A DNA stretch of 64,000 bases from Parageobacillus thermantarcticus. Lineage in GTDB: Bacteria > Bacillota > Bacilli > Bacillales > Anoxybacillaceae. Made by a program: the position numbers and the translations under genes. This document shows, one piece after another, positions 22,301 to 36,034 of this stretch (positions within the stretch are counted from its first letter, which is position 1; each line of letters begins with the position of its first letter). The notes beneath the pieces are model-generated. The model did no database searches. It was not told where the DNA came from and was given only the letters and a program-made list of their open reading frames with translations. The DNA is taken from contig NZ_FOJS01000007.1 of assembly GCF_900111865.1 (NCBI RefSeq), forward strand, positions 1 through 64,000, in the 5' to 3' direction.

Positions 22301-22891
22301 ATGAATTTAATTCCTACAGTTATTGAGCAAACAAGCCGCGGGGAACGTGCATATGACATTTATTCTCGTTTATTGAAAGACCGCATTATCATTCTCGGCA
22401 GCCCAATTGACGATCAAGTGGCAAACTCGATCGTTTCGCAATTGCTATTTTTAGCAGCGGAAGATCCGGAGAAAGACATTTCGCTTTATATTAACAGCCC
22501 GGGCGGTTCGATCACTGCTGGCTTGGCGATTTATGATACGATGCAATTTATTAAGCCGGACGTTTCAACGATCTGCATCGGCATGGCCGCTTCGATGGGG
22601 GCGTTTTTGCTTGCTGCCGGGGCAAAAGGAAAACGGTTTGCCTTGCCAAACAGCGAAATTATGATCCATCAACCGCTTGGCGGTGCGCAAGGTCAAGCGA
22701 CAGAAATCGAAATTGCCGCAAAACGAATCCTTTTCTTGCGCGATAAGTTAAACCGCATCCTTTCGGAAAACACCGGCCAACCGATCGATGTGATTGAACG
22801 CGATACGGACCGCGATAACTTCATGACGGCGCAAAAAGCGCAAGAATACGGAATTATCGACCGCGTGTTAACGCGCGTAGATGAAAAATAA
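22301..22891 (+). CDS. clpP: ATP-dependent Clp protease proteolytic subunit
   Basis: A 196-residue serine peptidase that forms the double-heptamer chamber used with ClpX, ClpC and ClpE. Seen: [28 protein letters not shown]; the catalytic Ser in [11 protein letters not shown]; the His in [13 protein letters not shown]; and an Asp in the DTDRDNF region. AAAGGAGG precedes the ATG. CtsR control is visible upstream. It degrades, among others, tmRNA-tagged proteins. It is one of few plus-strand genes, convergent with crh and sharing a bidirectional terminator with it. Confidence 0.97.
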   Translation: MNLIPTVIEQTSRGERAYDIYSRLLKDRIIILGSPIDDQVANSIVSQLLFLAAEDPEKDISLYINSPGGSITAGLAIYDTMQFIKPDVSTICIGMAASMGAFLLAAGAKGKRFALPNSEIMIHQPLGGAQGQATEIEIAAKRILFLRDKLNRILSENTGQPIDVIERDTDRDNFMTAQKAQEYGIIDRVLTRVDEK

Positions 22892-22903
22892 ACCGAGTAA
22901 AAT

Positions 22904-22940
22904 GATAGGCTGCTTCGATTTACGCAGAAGCAGCCTATTT
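22904..22940. terminator. Bidirectional terminator between clpP and crh
   Basis: An 11-bp stem, TAGGCTGCTTC / GAAGCAGCCTA, followed by TTTGTTTATTTTT on the plus strand. It lies between convergent gene ends. Confidence 0.85.
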
Positions 22941-22942
22941 GT

Positions 22943-23200
22943 TTATTTTTCATTTTCCACATAACTTGCTAATTTTTCAATCGCTTCGTTTTCATCCGGG
23001 CCGTCCGCGATCAATTTAATGACAGAACCGGTGCTGATCGCGAGGCTCATTAGCCCCATAATGCTTTTTGCGTTCACTCTCTTCCCGTCTTTTTCCAAAT
23101 AGATGTCGGAAGAAAAGCGATTCGCCTCCTGAACAAATAACGCCGCTGGGCGCGCTTGCAATCCCGTTTTCAACCGCACTTCTACTTGTCTCTCAACCAT
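22943..23200 (-). CDS. crh: Catabolite repression HPr-like protein Crh
   Basis: 85 residues of HPr fold. The HPr active-site His15 is replaced by Gln (TGLQARPAA), so it cannot work in sugar phosphotransfer. The regulatory Ser46 is kept in NAKSIMGLMSL; HPrK (also in this window) phosphorylates it, and Crh-P then acts as a CcpA corepressor. In Bacillus, Crh also regulates GlmR, encoded in this same operon. The start at 23200 follows AGGGGAG; longer readings add nothing homologous. It follows whiA by 16 nt. Confidence 0.94.
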   Translation of the reverse strand: MVERQVEVRLKTGLQARPAALFVQEANRFSSDIYLEKDGKRVNAKSIMGLMSLAISTGSVIKLIADGPDENEAIEKLASYVENEK

Positions 23201-23216
23201 GCTCCATCTCCCCTTT

Positions 23217-24179
23217 TTATAATGATTTATGAAAATCAACAGGCTTGCCAGCCCGCAGTCGTTCGGCAATTTCATCAATTTTCCGCAGGCGGTGGTTGAT
23301 TCCTGACTTGCTAATCTTTCCTCCGGACACTAATTCTCCTAATTCTTTTAACGTTACATCCTGATGCATCATTCGCAATTCGGCAATTTCCCGCAGTTTA
23401 TCAGGAAGGGCGCTCAATCCGATCGTTTCATCAATATAGCGAATGTTTTCCACTTGGCGAAGGGCAGCGCCAATCGTTTTATTTAAGTTCGCCGTTTCGC
23501 AATTGACAAGACGGTTTACCGAATTTCTCATATCGCGCACAATGCGAATATCTTCGAAGCGCAATAACGCTTGATGGGCGCCGATGATATTTAAAAACTC
23601 GGAAATTTTTTCAGCCTCTTTCAAATACGTAATAAACCCTTTTTTTCGTTCCAGCGTTTTGGCATGAAGAAAAAAGTGGCTGTTCATTAATTCACATAAT
23701 GAATCGTTATGTTCTTCGTAAAGAGAAAAAATTTCCAAATGATAGGATGACGTTTCCGGATTGTTTACCGATCCTCCGGCAAGAAACGCGCCGCGCAAAT
23801 AAGAACGCTTACAGCACTTTTTTTTCACTAATTCCGGCGAAATAACCCGAATTAGTGAAAAGTCCTCCTTCAATATTTTTAAATCCTTTAATAGTTCGTG
23901 AGCGCCGTCAACGATTCGCACGATGTACACATTATTTTTTTTCAGGCGCATTTTTTTTCGAACTAACAGTTCGACCGTGACTTCGTATCCTTTCTTTAAA
24001 AGAGTGTAAATTCTCCGCGCGATGGCAGCGTTTTCCGTTTGCACATCGACAATCATTTTTTTATTGGAAAAAGATAGCAAACCATTCATGCGGAGAAGCG
24101 CGGATAATTCCGCTTTTAAGCAACAAGGTTTCACTTCTAAATTCGTTAGTTCTTTTTTCGTTTCTGACGCAAATGACAT
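23217..24179 (-). CDS. whiA: DNA-binding protein WhiA
   Basis: 320 residues. The N-terminal part is a degenerate LAGLIDADG homing-endonuclease fold ([40 protein letters not shown]). The C-terminal HTH contains [34 protein letters not shown]. In Firmicutes it affects cell division and chromosome segregation through metabolism. Conserved operon rapZ-glmR-whiA-crh; the start lies 31 nt after the glmR stop. Confidence 0.95.
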   Translation of the reverse strand: MSFASETKKELTNLEVKPCCLKAELSALLRMNGLLSFSNKKMIVDVQTENAAIARRIYTLLKKGYEVTVELLVRKKMRLKKNNVYIVRIVDGAHELLKDLKILKEDFSLIRVISPELVKKKCCKRSYLRGAFLAGGSVNNPETSSYHLEIFSLYEEHNDSLCELMNSHFFLHAKTLERKKGFITYLKEAEKISEFLNIIGAHQALLRFEDIRIVRDMRNSVNRLVNCETANLNKTIGAALRQVENIRYIDETIGLSALPDKLREIAELRMMHQDVTLKELGELVSGGKISKSGINHRLRKIDEIAERLRAGKPVDFHKSL

Positions 24180-24210
24180 GGTTAGTCACCTCCGTAGTTC
24201 GTTCATGCCA

Positions 24211-25182
24211 TTAGGAAGAAGGAGGTGCTGTAATAAGCGAAATGAGCAGCGACGCCACTTTTTTCGTGTCATGACGGATGACGTGGTCTTCATAGCTGAC
24301 GATATTATCGCGAATCACTTTAATCCCCAGCTCCGCAAGCCGATCGCCATCATCCTTCACCGGTTCGGCCAACTCTTCTGCGTAACGCCGTTGAATCTCT
24401 TCTGGAATGTGCCCGCTATTGACAACGACGACATCAAGAAATAAGCATCCCATATGGTCATGGAGCGCTTTAACATGATCGCTTACCGTATAGTGCATCG
24501 TCTCGCCCGCCTGGGTCATCACGTTGCATATATACACTTTTTTCGCCTTCGCTCGGCAAACCTCCTGACCGATTTTCGGCACAAGCAAGTTTGGCAAAAT
24601 GCTCGTATATAAACTTCCCGGACCGATGACAATCAAATCCGCGGAACGAATTGCGTCGATCGTTTCCGGAAGCGGCTCAACATTTTCCGGCGTCAAAAAT
24701 ACTTTTTTAATTCTTTTTCCGGAATAAGGGATTTTTGATTCACCGGAAACAATTGCGCCGTCTTCCATCTCCGCATGAAGAACGACGCTTTTATTCGCCG
24801 CCGGCAGCACTTGTCCGTGCACGTTCAACACTTTGCTCATCTCGCGAATCGCTTTCACAAAATCACCGGTGATCGACGTCAACGCCGCCAAAATTAAATT
24901 CCCTAACGAATGTCCCGACAATCCGTTGCCGTTTTGAAACCGATGCTGAAACAATTCGACGATAAGCGGCTCGACATCGGACAGCGCCGCTAATACGTTG
25001 CGCACATCTCCTGGCGGCGGAATGTGCAATTCATCACGCAATCTCCCTGAACTGCCGCCATCATCGGCAACAGTGACAATCGCCGTAATATCAACAGCAT
25101 ACTGCTTCAAGCCGCGCAACAAGACAGGGAGCCCTGTTCCACCGCCGATGATGACAATCTTCGGTTGACTTTTCGCACTCAT
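24211..25182 (-). CDS. glmR: Gluconeogenesis factor / UDP-sugar-binding regulator YvcK (GlmR)
   Basis: 323 residues of the CofD-like YvcK family. Seen: [58 protein letters not shown] and [15 protein letters not shown]. In B. subtilis it binds UDP-GlcNAc, is needed for growth on gluconeogenic carbon, and stimulates GlmS. The start overlaps the rapZ stop by 4 nt, giving translational coupling. Confidence 0.94.
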   Translation of the reverse strand: MSAKSQPKIVIIGGGTGLPVLLRGLKQYAVDITAIVTVADDGGSSGRLRDELHIPPPGDVRNVLAALSDVEPLIVELFQHRFQNGNGLSGHSLGNLILAALTSITGDFVKAIREMSKVLNVHGQVLPAANKSVVLHAEMEDGAIVSGESKIPYSGKRIKKVFLTPENVEPLPETIDAIRSADLIVIGPGSLYTSILPNLLVPKIGQEVCRAKAKKVYICNVMTQAGETMHYTVSDHVKALHDHMGCLFLDVVVVNSGHIPEEIQRRYAEELAEPVKDDGDRLAELGIKVIRDNIVSYEDHVIRHDTKKVASLLISLITAPPSS

Positions 25183-26072
25183 TTATACTTTTCCTTTCTC
25201 CTCTCCATGTCGCGGTGGGACACATGAGTTTTATAATCGTTCGCAAAATGGCGGGCAATATATTCGGCAATCGCCACCGATCGGTGCTGTCCTCCCGTGC
25301 AGCCGATGGCGATCACAAGCTGGCTTTTCCCTTCCCGCTTGTAATGTGGGAGCATAAATGTCAATAAATCGATCAATTTTTCAAGAAATTTTTGCGTTTC
25401 GCTCCACTTGAGCACATAGGAAGAAACTTCCTCATCCAATCCTGTTTTCGGACGCATATGGTCAATATAGTGAGGGTTTGGTAAAAAGCGAACATCAAAT
25501 ACTAAGTCGGCGTCAATCGGAACACCGTATTTAAAGCCAAACGACATTACGTTGACCGTAAACGTTTGTTGCGCGTGGGAAGAAAACTGTTGCAAAATTT
25601 TTTCCCGCAATTCGCGCGGCTTTAAATCGGACGTATCATAAATAATTTGCGCTCTTCCTTTCAATTCCTCGAGCAGTTTGCGCTCTAAACGAATTCCCTC
25701 AAGCGGCAATCCGTTCGGCGCGAGCGGGTGCGTGCGTCTCGTTTCTTTATATCGCGCCACGAGCGTCGAATCTTTGGCGTCCAAAAATAAAATTTGCGGC
25801 GTTACCCATGACTGCTCCGCCAAGTCGTCAAGCGCGGTAAACAAGCTGTCGAAAAAGTCACGGCTTCGCAAATCCATCACTAACGCCACTTTATTCATTT
25901 TATTCCCCGACTCTTTCATCAGCTCCAAAAATTTTGGAAGCAACGTCGGCGGCAAATTATCGACACAAAAAAAGCCCAAGTCTTCAAAGCTCTGAATCGC
26001 AACCGTTTTCCCAGCGCCGGACATCCCCGTAATAATCACCATTTGAATCTTGTTAGCCGAACCTTTGCTCAT
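25179..26072 (-). CDS. rapZ: RNase adapter protein RapZ / nucleotide-binding YvcJ
   Basis: 297 residues. Walker [30 protein letters not shown], then [43 protein letters not shown], and the C-terminal [22 protein letters not shown]. In E. coli RapZ guides RNase E to the GlmZ sRNA; the Bacillus homologue YvcJ is a GTPase with an unclear target, so RapZ is a family name here. The ATG at 26072 after GGAGGGGG is preferred to the one at 26093. It overlaps glmR. Confidence 0.94.
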   Translation of the reverse strand: MSKGSANKIQMVIITGMSGAGKTVAIQSFEDLGFFCVDNLPPTLLPKFLELMKESGNKMNKVALVMDLRSRDFFDSLFTALDDLAEQSWVTPQILFLDAKDSTLVARYKETRRTHPLAPNGLPLEGIRLERKLLEELKGRAQIIYDTSDLKPRELREKILQQFSSHAQQTFTVNVMSFGFKYGVPIDADLVFDVRFLPNPHYIDHMRPKTGLDEEVSSYVLKWSETQKFLEKLIDLLTFMLPHYKREGKSQLVIAIGCTGGQHRSVAIAEYIARHFANDYKTHVSHRDMERRKEKYK

Positions 26073-26089
26073 TTTCCCCCTCCTCTTCA

Positions 26090-26557
26090 TCAACTGGGGT
26101 CTAACCGATAGGAAAGTAGCTCAAAATCTTCCGTATATATAAACGTTCCGTACATAACATCTGATCCTTTTAGCGCATAATCTAAAATATGGTAATCACC
26201 TGGCGCCATTGGTAGCTGGTGGATCGTTTCCAACGGATGCCATTCCAACTTTCCTTCTTCACAATGCGGAACATTTTCGCCAGCAAATTGATCGGCAAAA
26301 AAAGTAAACATCATCCATTCAGAAACGGTGTGCTCTTGATCTTTGATGACAATTGTAAAAACTCCTCTAAGCTTCGGGTTTTTTAAATAAATTCCCGTCT
26401 CTTCGCGATATTCGCGAATGCATGCTTCACGGACGGATTCTCCTTGTTCCATTTTGCCTCCCGGGGCAACCCACCAGCCCCGCTTCGGCTTTTGTAATAA
26501 CAATACTTTTCCGTCTTTTACTAAAACGCAATTTGTCACGCGCTGCAACACGCTCAC
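26090..26557 (-). CDS. yvcI: Nudix hydrolase (YvcI, 8-oxo-dGTPase type)
   Basis: 155 residues. The Nudix box lies at about residues 33-55: [18 protein letters not shown] then REETGI, with all Glu ligands present. WWVAPGGK precedes it. It probably hydrolyses oxidised nucleoside triphosphates; the substrate is not proven. First gene of the yvcI-rapZ-glmR-whiA-crh operon. The opening codons read GTG-AGC-GTG-TTG behind TTGAGGTGAG, so the exact start among these is uncertain. Confidence 0.9.
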   Translation of the reverse strand: MSVLQRVTNCVLVKDGKVLLLQKPKRGWWVAPGGKMEQGESVREACIREYREETGIYLKNPKLRGVFTIVIKDQEHTVSEWMMFTFFADQFAGENVPHCEEGKLEWHPLETIHQLPMAPGDYHILDYALKGSDVMYGTFIYTEDFELLSYRLDPS

Positions 26558-26601
26558 CTCAACATAACTCCATCGAAAATGGTTAAACTTCTATTTATTT
26601 T

Positions 26602-26630
26602 ATTATACTATTTCTTACAATTCACTACAA
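26602..26630 (-). promoter_or_regulatory. Promoter of yvcI operon
   Basis: -35 TTGTAG (26630-26625), 17-bp spacer, -10 TATAAT (26607-26602), about 45 nt before the gene. Confidence 0.75.
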
Positions 26631-26664
26631 CGAAGAAGCCCGATCCGTGCACTTGTCCACGTAT

Positions 26665-26696
26665 AAAAAAGAAGCACGGGAAAGGGTACCCGTGCT
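26665..26696 (-). terminator. Terminator of trxB
   Basis: GCACGGG / CCCGTGC stem with a 10-nt loop, followed by TTCTTTTTT on the minus strand, about 100 nt after the trxB stop. Confidence 0.8.
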
Positions 26697-26802
26697 TAAC
26701 AAAAAGATCTATATATAAAAGGGGGTCAATTACTTACTTTTATCATACAAAAAAAATATTTCACACGTGTTACAGCTCGGTTAAGCCTCGATTACGATTT
26801 CA

Positions 26803-29306
<2,504 letters not shown>

Positions 29307-29340
29307 CGAATCCTCCATCTATGTTGAATTTACCGAAAAA

Positions 29341-29368
29341 AGTATACCACATTCTTTGCAAAAGCAAA
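29341..29368 (-). promoter_or_regulatory. Probable promoter of yvcD-trxB
   Basis: -35 TTTGCT (29368-29363), 16-bp spacer, -10 TATACT (29346-29341). Confidence 0.5.
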
Positions 29369-29374
29369 CAATAA

Positions 29375-29406
29375 AAAATAAAAGCTGGCTCAAGAAAAAG
29401 CCAGCT
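29375..29406 (-). terminator. Terminator of the histidine operon
   Basis: AGCTGGCT / AGCCAGCT stem 13 nt after the hisIE stop, followed on the minus strand by TTTATTTTTTATTG. Confidence 0.88.
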
Positions 29407-29418
29407 CGACGCCATTGT

Positions 29419-30051
29419 TTATTGTTTGGCGTTGTGCCGCTCCGTTAATACTTGCAACACTGCATCAAGCGGAAGTTTTTGTTCTCTTAGCAGCACAAGC
29501 AAATGATACAATAAATCGGCAACTTCCCATTTCAGTTCGTCATGACTGCGGTTTTTCGCGGCAATAATGACTTCGGCCGCTTCCTCGCCGACTTTCTTTA
29601 AAATTTTATCGACGCCTTTCTCGAATAAATACGTCGTATACGCCCCTTCAGGTCGTTCGGCATCCCGTTTCGCGATAATTTCCTCTAACGTGTTGATAAT
29701 CGCAAAACGGTTTGGCGAAGCTTCGCGTTTTTCTCCGTTAATGCGGTTGGAAAAACACGAATAGCTTCCCGTATGGCAAGCTGGCCCAGCCGGCTCGACA
29801 AGCACAAGGAGTGCGTCGCTGTCGCAATCATAGCGCATGTCGACAATGCGCTGCGTATTGCCGGAAGTAGCTCCCTTATGCCAAAGCTCCCCGCGCGAGC
29901 GGCTATAAAACCATGTTTCTCCTGTTTCCAACGATTTTTTTAACGATTCTTCATTCATATAGGCAAGCATCAACACTTCTTTGCTTTGCACATCTTGGAC
30001 AATCGCCGGAACGAGCCCTTTTTCGTCAAATCGGATGTTTGCGAGGTTCAT
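29419..30051 (-). CDS. hisI: Bifunctional phosphoribosyl-AMP cyclohydrolase / phosphoribosyl-ATP pyrophosphatase
   Basis: 210 residues, HisI-HisE fusion for steps 2 and 3 of histidine synthesis. Residues 1-112 are HisI with [37 protein letters not shown], the metal site DCDSDALLV and CHTGSYSCF. Residues about 116-210 are HisE with [25 protein letters not shown] and [14 protein letters not shown]. Last gene of the operon, overlapping hisF by 4 nt. Confidence 0.96.
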   Translation of the reverse strand: MNLANIRFDEKGLVPAIVQDVQSKEVLMLAYMNEESLKKSLETGETWFYSRSRGELWHKGATSGNTQRIVDMRYDCDSDALLVLVEPAGPACHTGSYSCFSNRINGEKREASPNRFAIINTLEEIIAKRDAERPEGAYTTYLFEKGVDKILKKVGEEAAEVIIAAKNRSHDELKWEVADLLYHLLVLLREQKLPLDAVLQVLTERHNAKQ

Positions 30052-30806
30052 CGAACATTTACCCCTCTTTCTTTTAAATACGCTTTTACTTCTTTTACCG
30101 ATGTTTCTTTATAATGAAAAATCGATGCCGCCAGCGCCGCATCAGCTTTTCCGTCCACGAACGCTTCGAGAAAATGTTCGGCGCTGCCAGCTCCTCCGGA
30201 GGCGATGACGGGAACGGAAACCGCTTCGCTTACCGCTCTTGTCAGCGCAATATCAAAACCACTTTTTTCGCCATCGCAATCCATGCTCGTCAGCAAAATT
30301 TCACCCGCGCCTCGGCGGACCGCTTCTTTCGCCCATTCGACCACTTCCAAATCCGTCGCGTTCCGTCCGCCGTGCGTATACACGCGCCACGAACCAATCG
30401 TCTCGTCATATTTCGCGTCAATCGCAACAACGATGCATTGCGCCCCGAAAAAGTCCGCTCCTTCCGTAATCAGTTGCGGATTGCGGACAGCGGCCGTATT
30501 GAGCGATACTTTATCGGCGCCAGCCCGCAAAATCGTCTTTATATCATCCAGCGAATGGATCCCGCCGCCGACCGTAAATGGAATCGCCAATTGTGCCGCA
30601 ACTTTCTCGACGACTTCCACCATCGTCCTGCGTCCCTCGTGTGAGGCGGAAATATCCAAAAAGACAAGCTCGTCCGCACCTTGCTCGTCGTAAAACTTCG
30701 CCAGTTCGACCGGATCGCCGGCGTCGCGAAGCTGGACGAACTGCACTCCCTTCACGACGCGCCCATCTTTTACGTCCAAACAAGGAATAATGCGCTTTGT
30801 AATCAT
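30048..30806 (-). CDS. hisF: Imidazole glycerol phosphate synthase cyclase subunit
   Basis: A 252-residue TIM barrel. With HisH it makes imidazole glycerol phosphate and [21 protein letters not shown] holds catalytic Asp11, IDAKYDE the second Asp near 130, and phosphate sites lie in VGGGIHS and ASGGAGS. Overlaps hisA and hisI by 4 nt each. Confidence 0.97.
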   Translation of the reverse strand: MITKRIIPCLDVKDGRVVKGVQFVQLRDAGDPVELAKFYDEQGADELVFLDISASHEGRRTMVEVVEKVAAQLAIPFTVGGGIHSLDDIKTILRAGADKVSLNTAAVRNPQLITEGADFFGAQCIVVAIDAKYDETIGSWRVYTHGGRNATDLEVVEWAKEAVRRGAGEILLTSMDCDGEKSGFDIALTRAVSEAVSVPVIASGGAGSAEHFLEAFVDGKADAALAASIFHYKETSVKEVKAYLKERGVNVR

Positions 30807-31540
30807 TCTTCTTGCACCACCTTCAGCGCTTCCGCAACCGTAAATTGCTTCGTGTAGAGCGCTTTGCCGACGATCGCGCCGACAACGCCGTCACCAACAT
30901 GTTTTCGCAGTGCTACTAAATCCTCGAGCGAACGGACGCCGCCGGAAGCGATCACATGCTTTCCGGTTGCGCGCGCCATTTCGACGGCCGCTTGAATATT
31001 CGGACCTGACAACATTCCGTCCGTCGCAATATCCGTAAAAATAAACGTTTGCGCCCCAGCTTCCGCCAGTTCTTTTCCAAGGTCTGTCGCTTTGACATTC
31101 GATGTGTTAAGCCACCCTTCCGTCGCAACAAATCCATCTTTCGCATCAATGCCGATGGCGATTCGTTCGCCATATTTTTTCAACATTTCCTTGACAAACG
31201 AAGGGTTGGCGATCGCAGCGCTTCCTAAAATGACACGGGCAACGCCGTTTTCCAAATAATAGACAATGTCGTCTTCTGTGCGAATGCCGCCGCCGATTTG
31301 CACTTTTACCGGCAGCTGTTTCGCCGTTTCGACGACGAACCGATCGTTGACTCGTTTTCCTTCTTTCGCGCCGTCTAAGTCGACCATATGAATCCATTCC
31401 GCTCCTTGTCCGGCGAACAAGGCGGCCATTTCGACCGGCGAATCGCCATACACCGTTTCTTTATTATAGTCGCCTTGCAAAAGACGGACGCATTTGCCGC
31501 CGCGCATATCAATCGCCGGATAAATCGTAAACGCCGCCAT
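30803..31540 (-). CDS. hisA: ProFAR isomerase
   Basis: A 245-residue TIM barrel of the HisA/HisF family catalysing the Amadori-type isomerisation of ProFAR. Seen: [14 protein letters not shown] (Asp general base), [27 protein letters not shown] (second Asp) and [10 protein letters not shown]. The ATG at 31540 follows GGGGAGG; a GTG one codon earlier would also work and would overlap hisH by 4 nt. Confidence 0.96.
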   Translation of the reverse strand: MAAFTIYPAIDMRGGKCVRLLQGDYNKETVYGDSPVEMAALFAGQGAEWIHMVDLDGAKEGKRVNDRFVVETAKQLPVKVQIGGGIRTEDDIVYYLENGVARVILGSAAIANPSFVKEMLKKYGERIAIGIDAKDGFVATEGWLNTSNVKATDLGKELAEAGAQTFIFTDIATDGMLSGPNIQAAVEMARATGKHVIASGGVRSLEDLVALRKHVGDGVVGAIVGKALYTKQFTVAEALKVVQEE

Positions 31541-32175
31541 CACATCCTCCCCTTTCCTTCGACGATCGCCGCGTAGTTTTGCAAAATTTTCATGCCGACT
31601 TCTCCGCTTTTTTCCGGATGAAACTGCGTGCCGTACACGTTGCCTTTTCCAACGACAGCAGGCACCTCGACGTCGTAAAAGCTGCTGGCAAGCACTATGC
31701 TGTCATCGTCTGTCACCACATAATAGGAATGAACGAAATAAACATGCCCTTCTTCCACGTTTTGCAAAAGCGGGGATGGGTGACGAAAAACGAGGCGGTT
31801 CCAGCCCATATGCGGCACCTTATATTGCTCGCCGCTCGCCGTCACTCCGGGAATGCGGACGACGCGGCCGCGAAGAAGCCCTAATCCTTCCGTCAAACCG
31901 TTTTCCTCGCTTTCCTCAAACAACAGCTGCATGCCAAGGCAGATGCCAAGCAATGGCGTTCCTTCACTTACCGCTTCGCGAATAAACTTGTCGAGCCCTG
32001 TTTCCCGCAAAATATGCATCGCGTCTTTAAATGAACCGACACCCGGCAAAATAAGCCCCTTCGCTTGTCTCAGTTCATTTGGCTGCTCGGAAACGACGTA
32101 CTCGTAGCGAAGCCGCTCTAACGCCTTGCTGACGCTGTATAAATTCCCCATTCCATAGTCAATAATGCCAATCAT
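31540..32175 (-). CDS. hisH: Imidazole glycerol phosphate synthase glutaminase subunit
   Basis: A 211-residue class I glutamine amidotransferase feeding ammonia to His[11 protein letters not shown] at the start, nucleophile Cys in [13 protein letters not shown], His-Glu in [10 protein letters not shown]. The ATG at 32175 is given; an in-frame GTG two codons earlier overlaps the hisB stop and is equally possible. Confidence 0.96.
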   Translation of the reverse strand: MIGIIDYGMGNLYSVSKALERLRYEYVVSEQPNELRQAKGLILPGVGSFKDAMHILRETGLDKFIREAVSEGTPLLGICLGMQLLFEESEENGLTEGLGLLRGRVVRIPGVTASGEQYKVPHMGWNRLVFRHPSPLLQNVEEGHVYFVHSYYVVTDDDSIVLASSFYDVEVPAVVGKGNVYGTQFHPEKSGEVGMKILQNYAAIVEGKGRM

Positions 32176-32177
32176 CG

Positions 32178-32765
32178 TCACAACATCCCTTTCGTTGATG
32201 GAACGCCTTTGACGCGCGGATCGATCATCGTCGCTTCGTCGAGCGCGCGCCCTAACGCTTTAAACACCGCTTCGATCATATGATGCGTATTGCGCCCGTA
32301 ATGGACGATGACATGCAAATTCATGCGCGCTTCGAGCGCCAATTTCCATAAAAACTCATGGACTAATTCGACATCAAACGTTCCGACTTTTTCGCTTGGA
32401 AACTCGCCGCGAAACTCAAAGTGCGGACGGTTGCTTAAATCGACGACGACTTGGGCGAGCGCTTCATCCATCGGGACAAACGCGTTGCCGTAACGTTTAA
32501 TCCCTTTTTTATCGCCAAGCGCCGCGCGCAGCGCCTGCCCGAGACAAATGCCGATATCTTCGGTCGTATGGTGGTCATCCACTTCCGTATCGCCTTTGGC
32601 GGTCACGGTTAAATTAAAATGGCCGTGCTTCGTAAACAAATCGAGCATATGGGTTAAAAATGGCACGCCGGTATGAAGCTCCGCTTTTCCTTCTCCGTCG
32701 ATCGCAAATGTCAGCTGAATATCGGTCTCGTTCGTCTTTCGCGAAATCGAAGCATATCTTTCCAT
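32178..32765 (-). CDS. hisB: Imidazoleglycerol-phosphate dehydratase
   Basis: 195 residues, monofunctional as in other Firmicutes. Metal-binding repeats [37 protein letters not shown] and [18 protein letters not shown] show the duplicated fold. The start at 32765 ([14 protein letters not shown]) follows AAGGGGGAC; the longer ORF reads back into hisD. Overlaps the hisH start region. Confidence 0.96.
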   Translation of the reverse strand: MERYASISRKTNETDIQLTFAIDGEGKAELHTGVPFLTHMLDLFTKHGHFNLTVTAKGDTEVDDHHTTEDIGICLGQALRAALGDKKGIKRYGNAFVPMDEALAQVVVDLSNRPHFEFRGEFPSEKVGTFDVELVHEFLWKLALEARMNLHVIVHYGRNTHHMIEAVFKALGRALDEATMIDPRVKGVPSTKGML

Positions 32766-32778
32766 AAAAACGTCCCCC

Positions 32779-34047
32779 TTATTTTTTGAAACGTTCCTCA
32801 ACGGCGCGAGCATGCGCCTCGAGCCCTTCGAGTCTGGCAAACGCCGCGATTTTTTCGACGTTTCGTTTCAGCGCCGGTTCGCTATAAAAAATGATGCTTG
32901 ATTTTTTCACAAACTCATCCACGCTTAATCCACTCGAAAACCGAGCCGTACCGTTCGTCGGCAGCACGTGGTTCGGACCGGCGAAATAATCGCCGACTGG
33001 TTCGGAGCTGAAGCGCCCTAAAAAAATCGCCCCCGCGTGGCGGATTTGGCCAAGAAGCTGCATCGGTTCGGCCGTCATCACTTCCAGATGCTCCGGCGCC
33101 AATTCATTGACGACTTCGACCGCTTCCGCAAGCGTTTCGGTGACATAAATGGCTCCGTAATTTTTGAGCGCCGAAGCGGCAATCGCTTTGCGTGGCAGCG
33201 TTTCGAGCTGTTTTTCGACCTCGCTTGCGACCGCGAGCGCCAATTTCATCGACGGAGTGACGAGAATCGCCGAAGCGCGCTCATCATGTTCAGCTTGCGA
33301 CAACAAGTCAGCGGCGATTTCGTTCGCGTTTGCCGTTTCATCGGCCAACACGACGATTTCGCTCGGTCCAGCGATCATATCAATCGCCACTTGCCCGAAC
33401 ACTTCCCGTTTCGCAAGCGCTACATAAATGTTGCCCGGTCCGAAAATTTTATCGACCGGCCGAATCGTTTCCGTTCCGTACGCCAGTGCGGCAATCGCTT
33501 GAGCGCCGCCGACTTTATATATTTCTTTTACGCCTAATTCGTTAGCCGCGACTAACACGCCGGCCGGGAGCGTCCCGTTTTTATTCGGCGGGGATGTGAT
33601 CACGATTCGTTTGACCCCCGCCACTTGGGCAGGAATGACGTTCATAAGCACTGATGACGGATACGCGGCCGTCCCACCTGGAACGTACAGTCCAACCGCA
33701 TCGAGCGGCGTTATTTTTTGTCCAAGCATCGTGCCGTCTTCTTTCGCGGTGATCCATGATTCCTTCTTTTGCCGCTCGTGGTAATCGCGAATGTTTTCCG
33801 CCGCTTCGCGAATGATGCGAAGCGCTTCTTCGCTTACATGTTGATACGCGGTTTCGATTTCTTCGTCTGTCACGCGCAGCGAATCGAGGCGCACGCCATC
33901 AAATTTCTCCGTATAGCTTTTCAGCGCCTCATCGCCGCGGGCGCGCACAGCGGCAATAATCTCCAACACCGCGCGCCGCTGTTCCTCCGTCCCCGATTCA
34001 ATCGTGCGGCGCAATGACACACGGCTTATCACTCGTTCGACTTTCAC
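32779..34047 (-). CDS. hisD: Histidinol dehydrogenase
   Basis: 422 residues; two-step NAD oxidation of histidinol to histidine. Seen: [37 protein letters not shown], the zinc region [31 protein letters not shown], and [19 protein letters not shown]. The start is GTG at 34047 (VKVERVIS), with GGGGAGG 6 nt upstream. Sits between hisG and hisB. Confidence 0.96.
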   Translation of the reverse strand: MKVERVISRVSLRRTIESGTEEQRRAVLEIIAAVRARGDEALKSYTEKFDGVRLDSLRVTDEEIETAYQHVSEEALRIIREAAENIRDYHERQKKESWITAKEDGTMLGQKITPLDAVGLYVPGGTAAYPSSVLMNVIPAQVAGVKRIVITSPPNKNGTLPAGVLVAANELGVKEIYKVGGAQAIAALAYGTETIRPVDKIFGPGNIYVALAKREVFGQVAIDMIAGPSEIVVLADETANANEIAADLLSQAEHDERASAILVTPSMKLALAVASEVEKQLETLPRKAIAASALKNYGAIYVTETLAEAVEVVNELAPEHLEVMTAEPMQLLGQIRHAGAIFLGRFSSEPVGDYFAGPNHVLPTNGTARFSSGLSVDEFVKKSSIIFYSEPALKRNVEKIAAFARLEGLEAHARAVEERFKK

Positions 34048-34061
34048 GTTTTTCCTCCCCT

Positions 34062-34682
34062 TCATTGCGGAATGACTTCTGACAAACGGCGAACTAACAC
34101 GTCGACTTCTTCGTCTTTCATTCGATAACTAACCGGATTAACGATTAATCTTGATGTGACGTCAGCGATTTTCTCAAACTCCACAAGCCCGTTTTCTTTC
34201 AGCGTCCGCCCGGTCGAGACGATATCGACGATGCGGTCGGCAAGCCCAATGAGCGGAGCGAGCTCGATGGAGCCGTTCAACCGGATAATTTCGACTTGCT
34301 CTCCTTGTTCGCGAAAGTAACTCGAGGCGATGTTCGGGTATTTCGTCGCCACGCGCGGCGCGATTTGCGGCATGCGCCCGTTCGGCAAGCCAGCCACCGC
34401 CAAATGACATTTGCTGATTTTTAAATCTAAAAGTTCATATACGTCACGTTCTTCTTCCATCATGACATCTTTGCCGGCGATACCCAAATCGGCCACCCCA
34501 TGTTCGACATATGTGACGACATCCATCGGCTTGGCGAGAATAAAGCGCATGTTTTCTTCCGGCACTTCGATCATTAGCTTTCTTGACTCGGCGAATTCCG
34601 CCGGGAGCGTATATCCCGCTTTCCGCAATAGCTCAAGCGCCTCAGCGAAAATCCGCCCTTTCGGCATCGCAATCGTCAGCAC
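34062..34682 (-). CDS. hisG: ATP phosphoribosyltransferase, short form
   Basis: 206 residues, the catalytic-only short form that needs HisZ as regulatory subunit; it lacks the C-terminal regulatory domain of long HisG. Seen: [63 protein letters not shown]. First committed step of the pathway. Begins 3 nt after hisZ. Confidence 0.97.
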   Translation of the reverse strand: MLTIAMPKGRIFAEALELLRKAGYTLPAEFAESRKLMIEVPEENMRFILAKPMDVVTYVEHGVADLGIAGKDVMMEEERDVYELLDLKISKCHLAVAGLPNGRMPQIAPRVATKYPNIASSYFREQGEQVEIIRLNGSIELAPLIGLADRIVDIVSTGRTLKENGLVEFEKIADVTSRLIVNPVSYRMKDEEVDVLVRRLSEVIPQ

Positions 34683-34685
34683 CGC

Positions 34686-35867
34686 TCACTCCCCCTTTCC
34701 GTCGCTGCCGAGCAAATACGTAATCGGCTGATATTTTTTGCTGTATGCGTCAATATCATGAATGCCTAAAATATGCTGAAGCACGACGCGCTTTCCTTCC
34801 TGCCGCTTCGTTTTCGCAAGCTCAAGCGCTTCAGCGAACCGCTCTTGGCTAAACACGATGCACTCGATCGCCACTTCTTCCTCCGTTTCCCCGAGCGCTT
34901 CGATTAATCGATCGACGCGAATGCCAAACCCAGTCGCCGGAGCTTTTCGCGAAAATTTCTCCAGCAGCTCGTCGTAGCGGCCGCCATTTCCGATCGGAAA
35001 GCCGACATGTTCGGCATATACTTCAAATAAAATGCCCGTATAATAACTCATATGGCTGACAAGCGTCATATCGATTTTCACTGCGTCGTTCACACCGTAC
35101 AGTCGCAGCGCGCTAGAAAGTTCGCAAAGCTCGTCGACCGCGCGCTTTCCTTCTTCGCTATGGACAAGCTCTCTGGCGTTTTCCATCGTCTGGTCGTTGC
35201 CGCGCAACTGCAATAATTGCAGTAAACGTTTTTGATCGATGGAAGAAAGAGGAAGAGACTTGACATGTTCCCGATAGCCGACGTAATTTTTTTCGTATAA
35301 AAAGCGGCGCAATACGCTGGCGCGCTCTTCGTTTCCTAAAATTTCTAAAAATAGAGCGTTGACGTAGCCGATATGGCCGATCGCCACTGTAAAATGCCGC
35401 AGCCCGGCTTGCTTGAGCGCCGCGATCATGACGCTGATGACTTCTGCATCGGCCGCGACTGTGCCATCCCCGATGCATTCGACGCCGATTTGTTCAAATT
35501 CCGCCGGACGCCCGCCTTCGCGCTGCTGGGCGCGGAACACGTTCGCGTTATACGCAAGGCGGAGCGGATTGCCGTCCTTATAAAGACGGGAAGCAGCCAG
35601 CCTTGCGATCGGAGCAGTCATATCGGGGCGAAGGACAAGGGTATGTCCTTGTTGGTCAAGCAGCTTAAACAGCTGATGATCGTCAATCGCCGAGGCGGCG
35701 CCGACCGTCTCGTAATATTCCAACGTCGGCGTTTCGATCAATTCATATCCCCATGTTTCAATTTCGCGAATCATCGCCTGGCGAACGCGTTTTTTGATTT
35801 CATATAAAAACGGCAATGTATCGCGCATGCCGAGAGGTTTTTCAAACATAAACAATTTTTTCGACAT
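34686..35867 (-). CDS. hisZ: ATP phosphoribosyltransferase regulatory subunit (HisRS paralogue)
   Basis: 393 residues, similar to the catalytic core of histidyl-tRNA synthetase but lacking the anticodon-binding domain. Motif-2-like VLRPDMTAPIARLAASR and RAQQREGGRPAEFEQIGVECIG are visible, and YYTGILFEVYAEHVGFPIGNGGRYDELLEKF resembles the HisRS histidine pocket. Forms an octamer with HisG and senses histidine. First gene of the operon. The ATG at 35867 is chosen by comparison and by AAAGGA upstream. Confidence 0.95.
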   Translation of the reverse strand: MSKKLFMFEKPLGMRDTLPFLYEIKKRVRQAMIREIETWGYELIETPTLEYYETVGAASAIDDHQLFKLLDQQGHTLVLRPDMTAPIARLAASRLYKDGNPLRLAYNANVFRAQQREGGRPAEFEQIGVECIGDGTVAADAEVISVMIAALKQAGLRHFTVAIGHIGYVNALFLEILGNEERASVLRRFLYEKNYVGYREHVKSLPLSSIDQKRLLQLLQLRGNDQTMENARELVHSEEGKRAVDELCELSSALRLYGVNDAVKIDMTLVSHMSYYTGILFEVYAEHVGFPIGNGGRYDELLEKFSRKAPATGFGIRVDRLIEALGETEEEVAIECIVFSQERFAEALELAKTKRQEGKRVVLQHILGIHDIDAYSKKYQPITYLLGSDGKGE

Positions 35868-35933
35868 ATCCCACACGTCCTTTATGGCAAATACTTTAGT
35901 TTGCTAATATGGTAGAGAAGTGAAGTTATTAGT

Positions 35934-35962
35934 AGTTTACTCCTCATTCGCTCGCGCGTCAA
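35934..35962 (-). promoter_or_regulatory. Sigma-A promoter of the histidine operon
   Basis: -35 TTGACG (35962-35957), 17-bp spacer, -10 TAAACT (35939-35934), about 60 nt before hisZ. Confidence 0.7.
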
Positions 35963-36034
35963 CTATAAAACTTTCCAATGATAGAGGAAAAAAGAAAGGC
36001 TGTTTCGTTTCATACAAATATCTTATTCTCATGT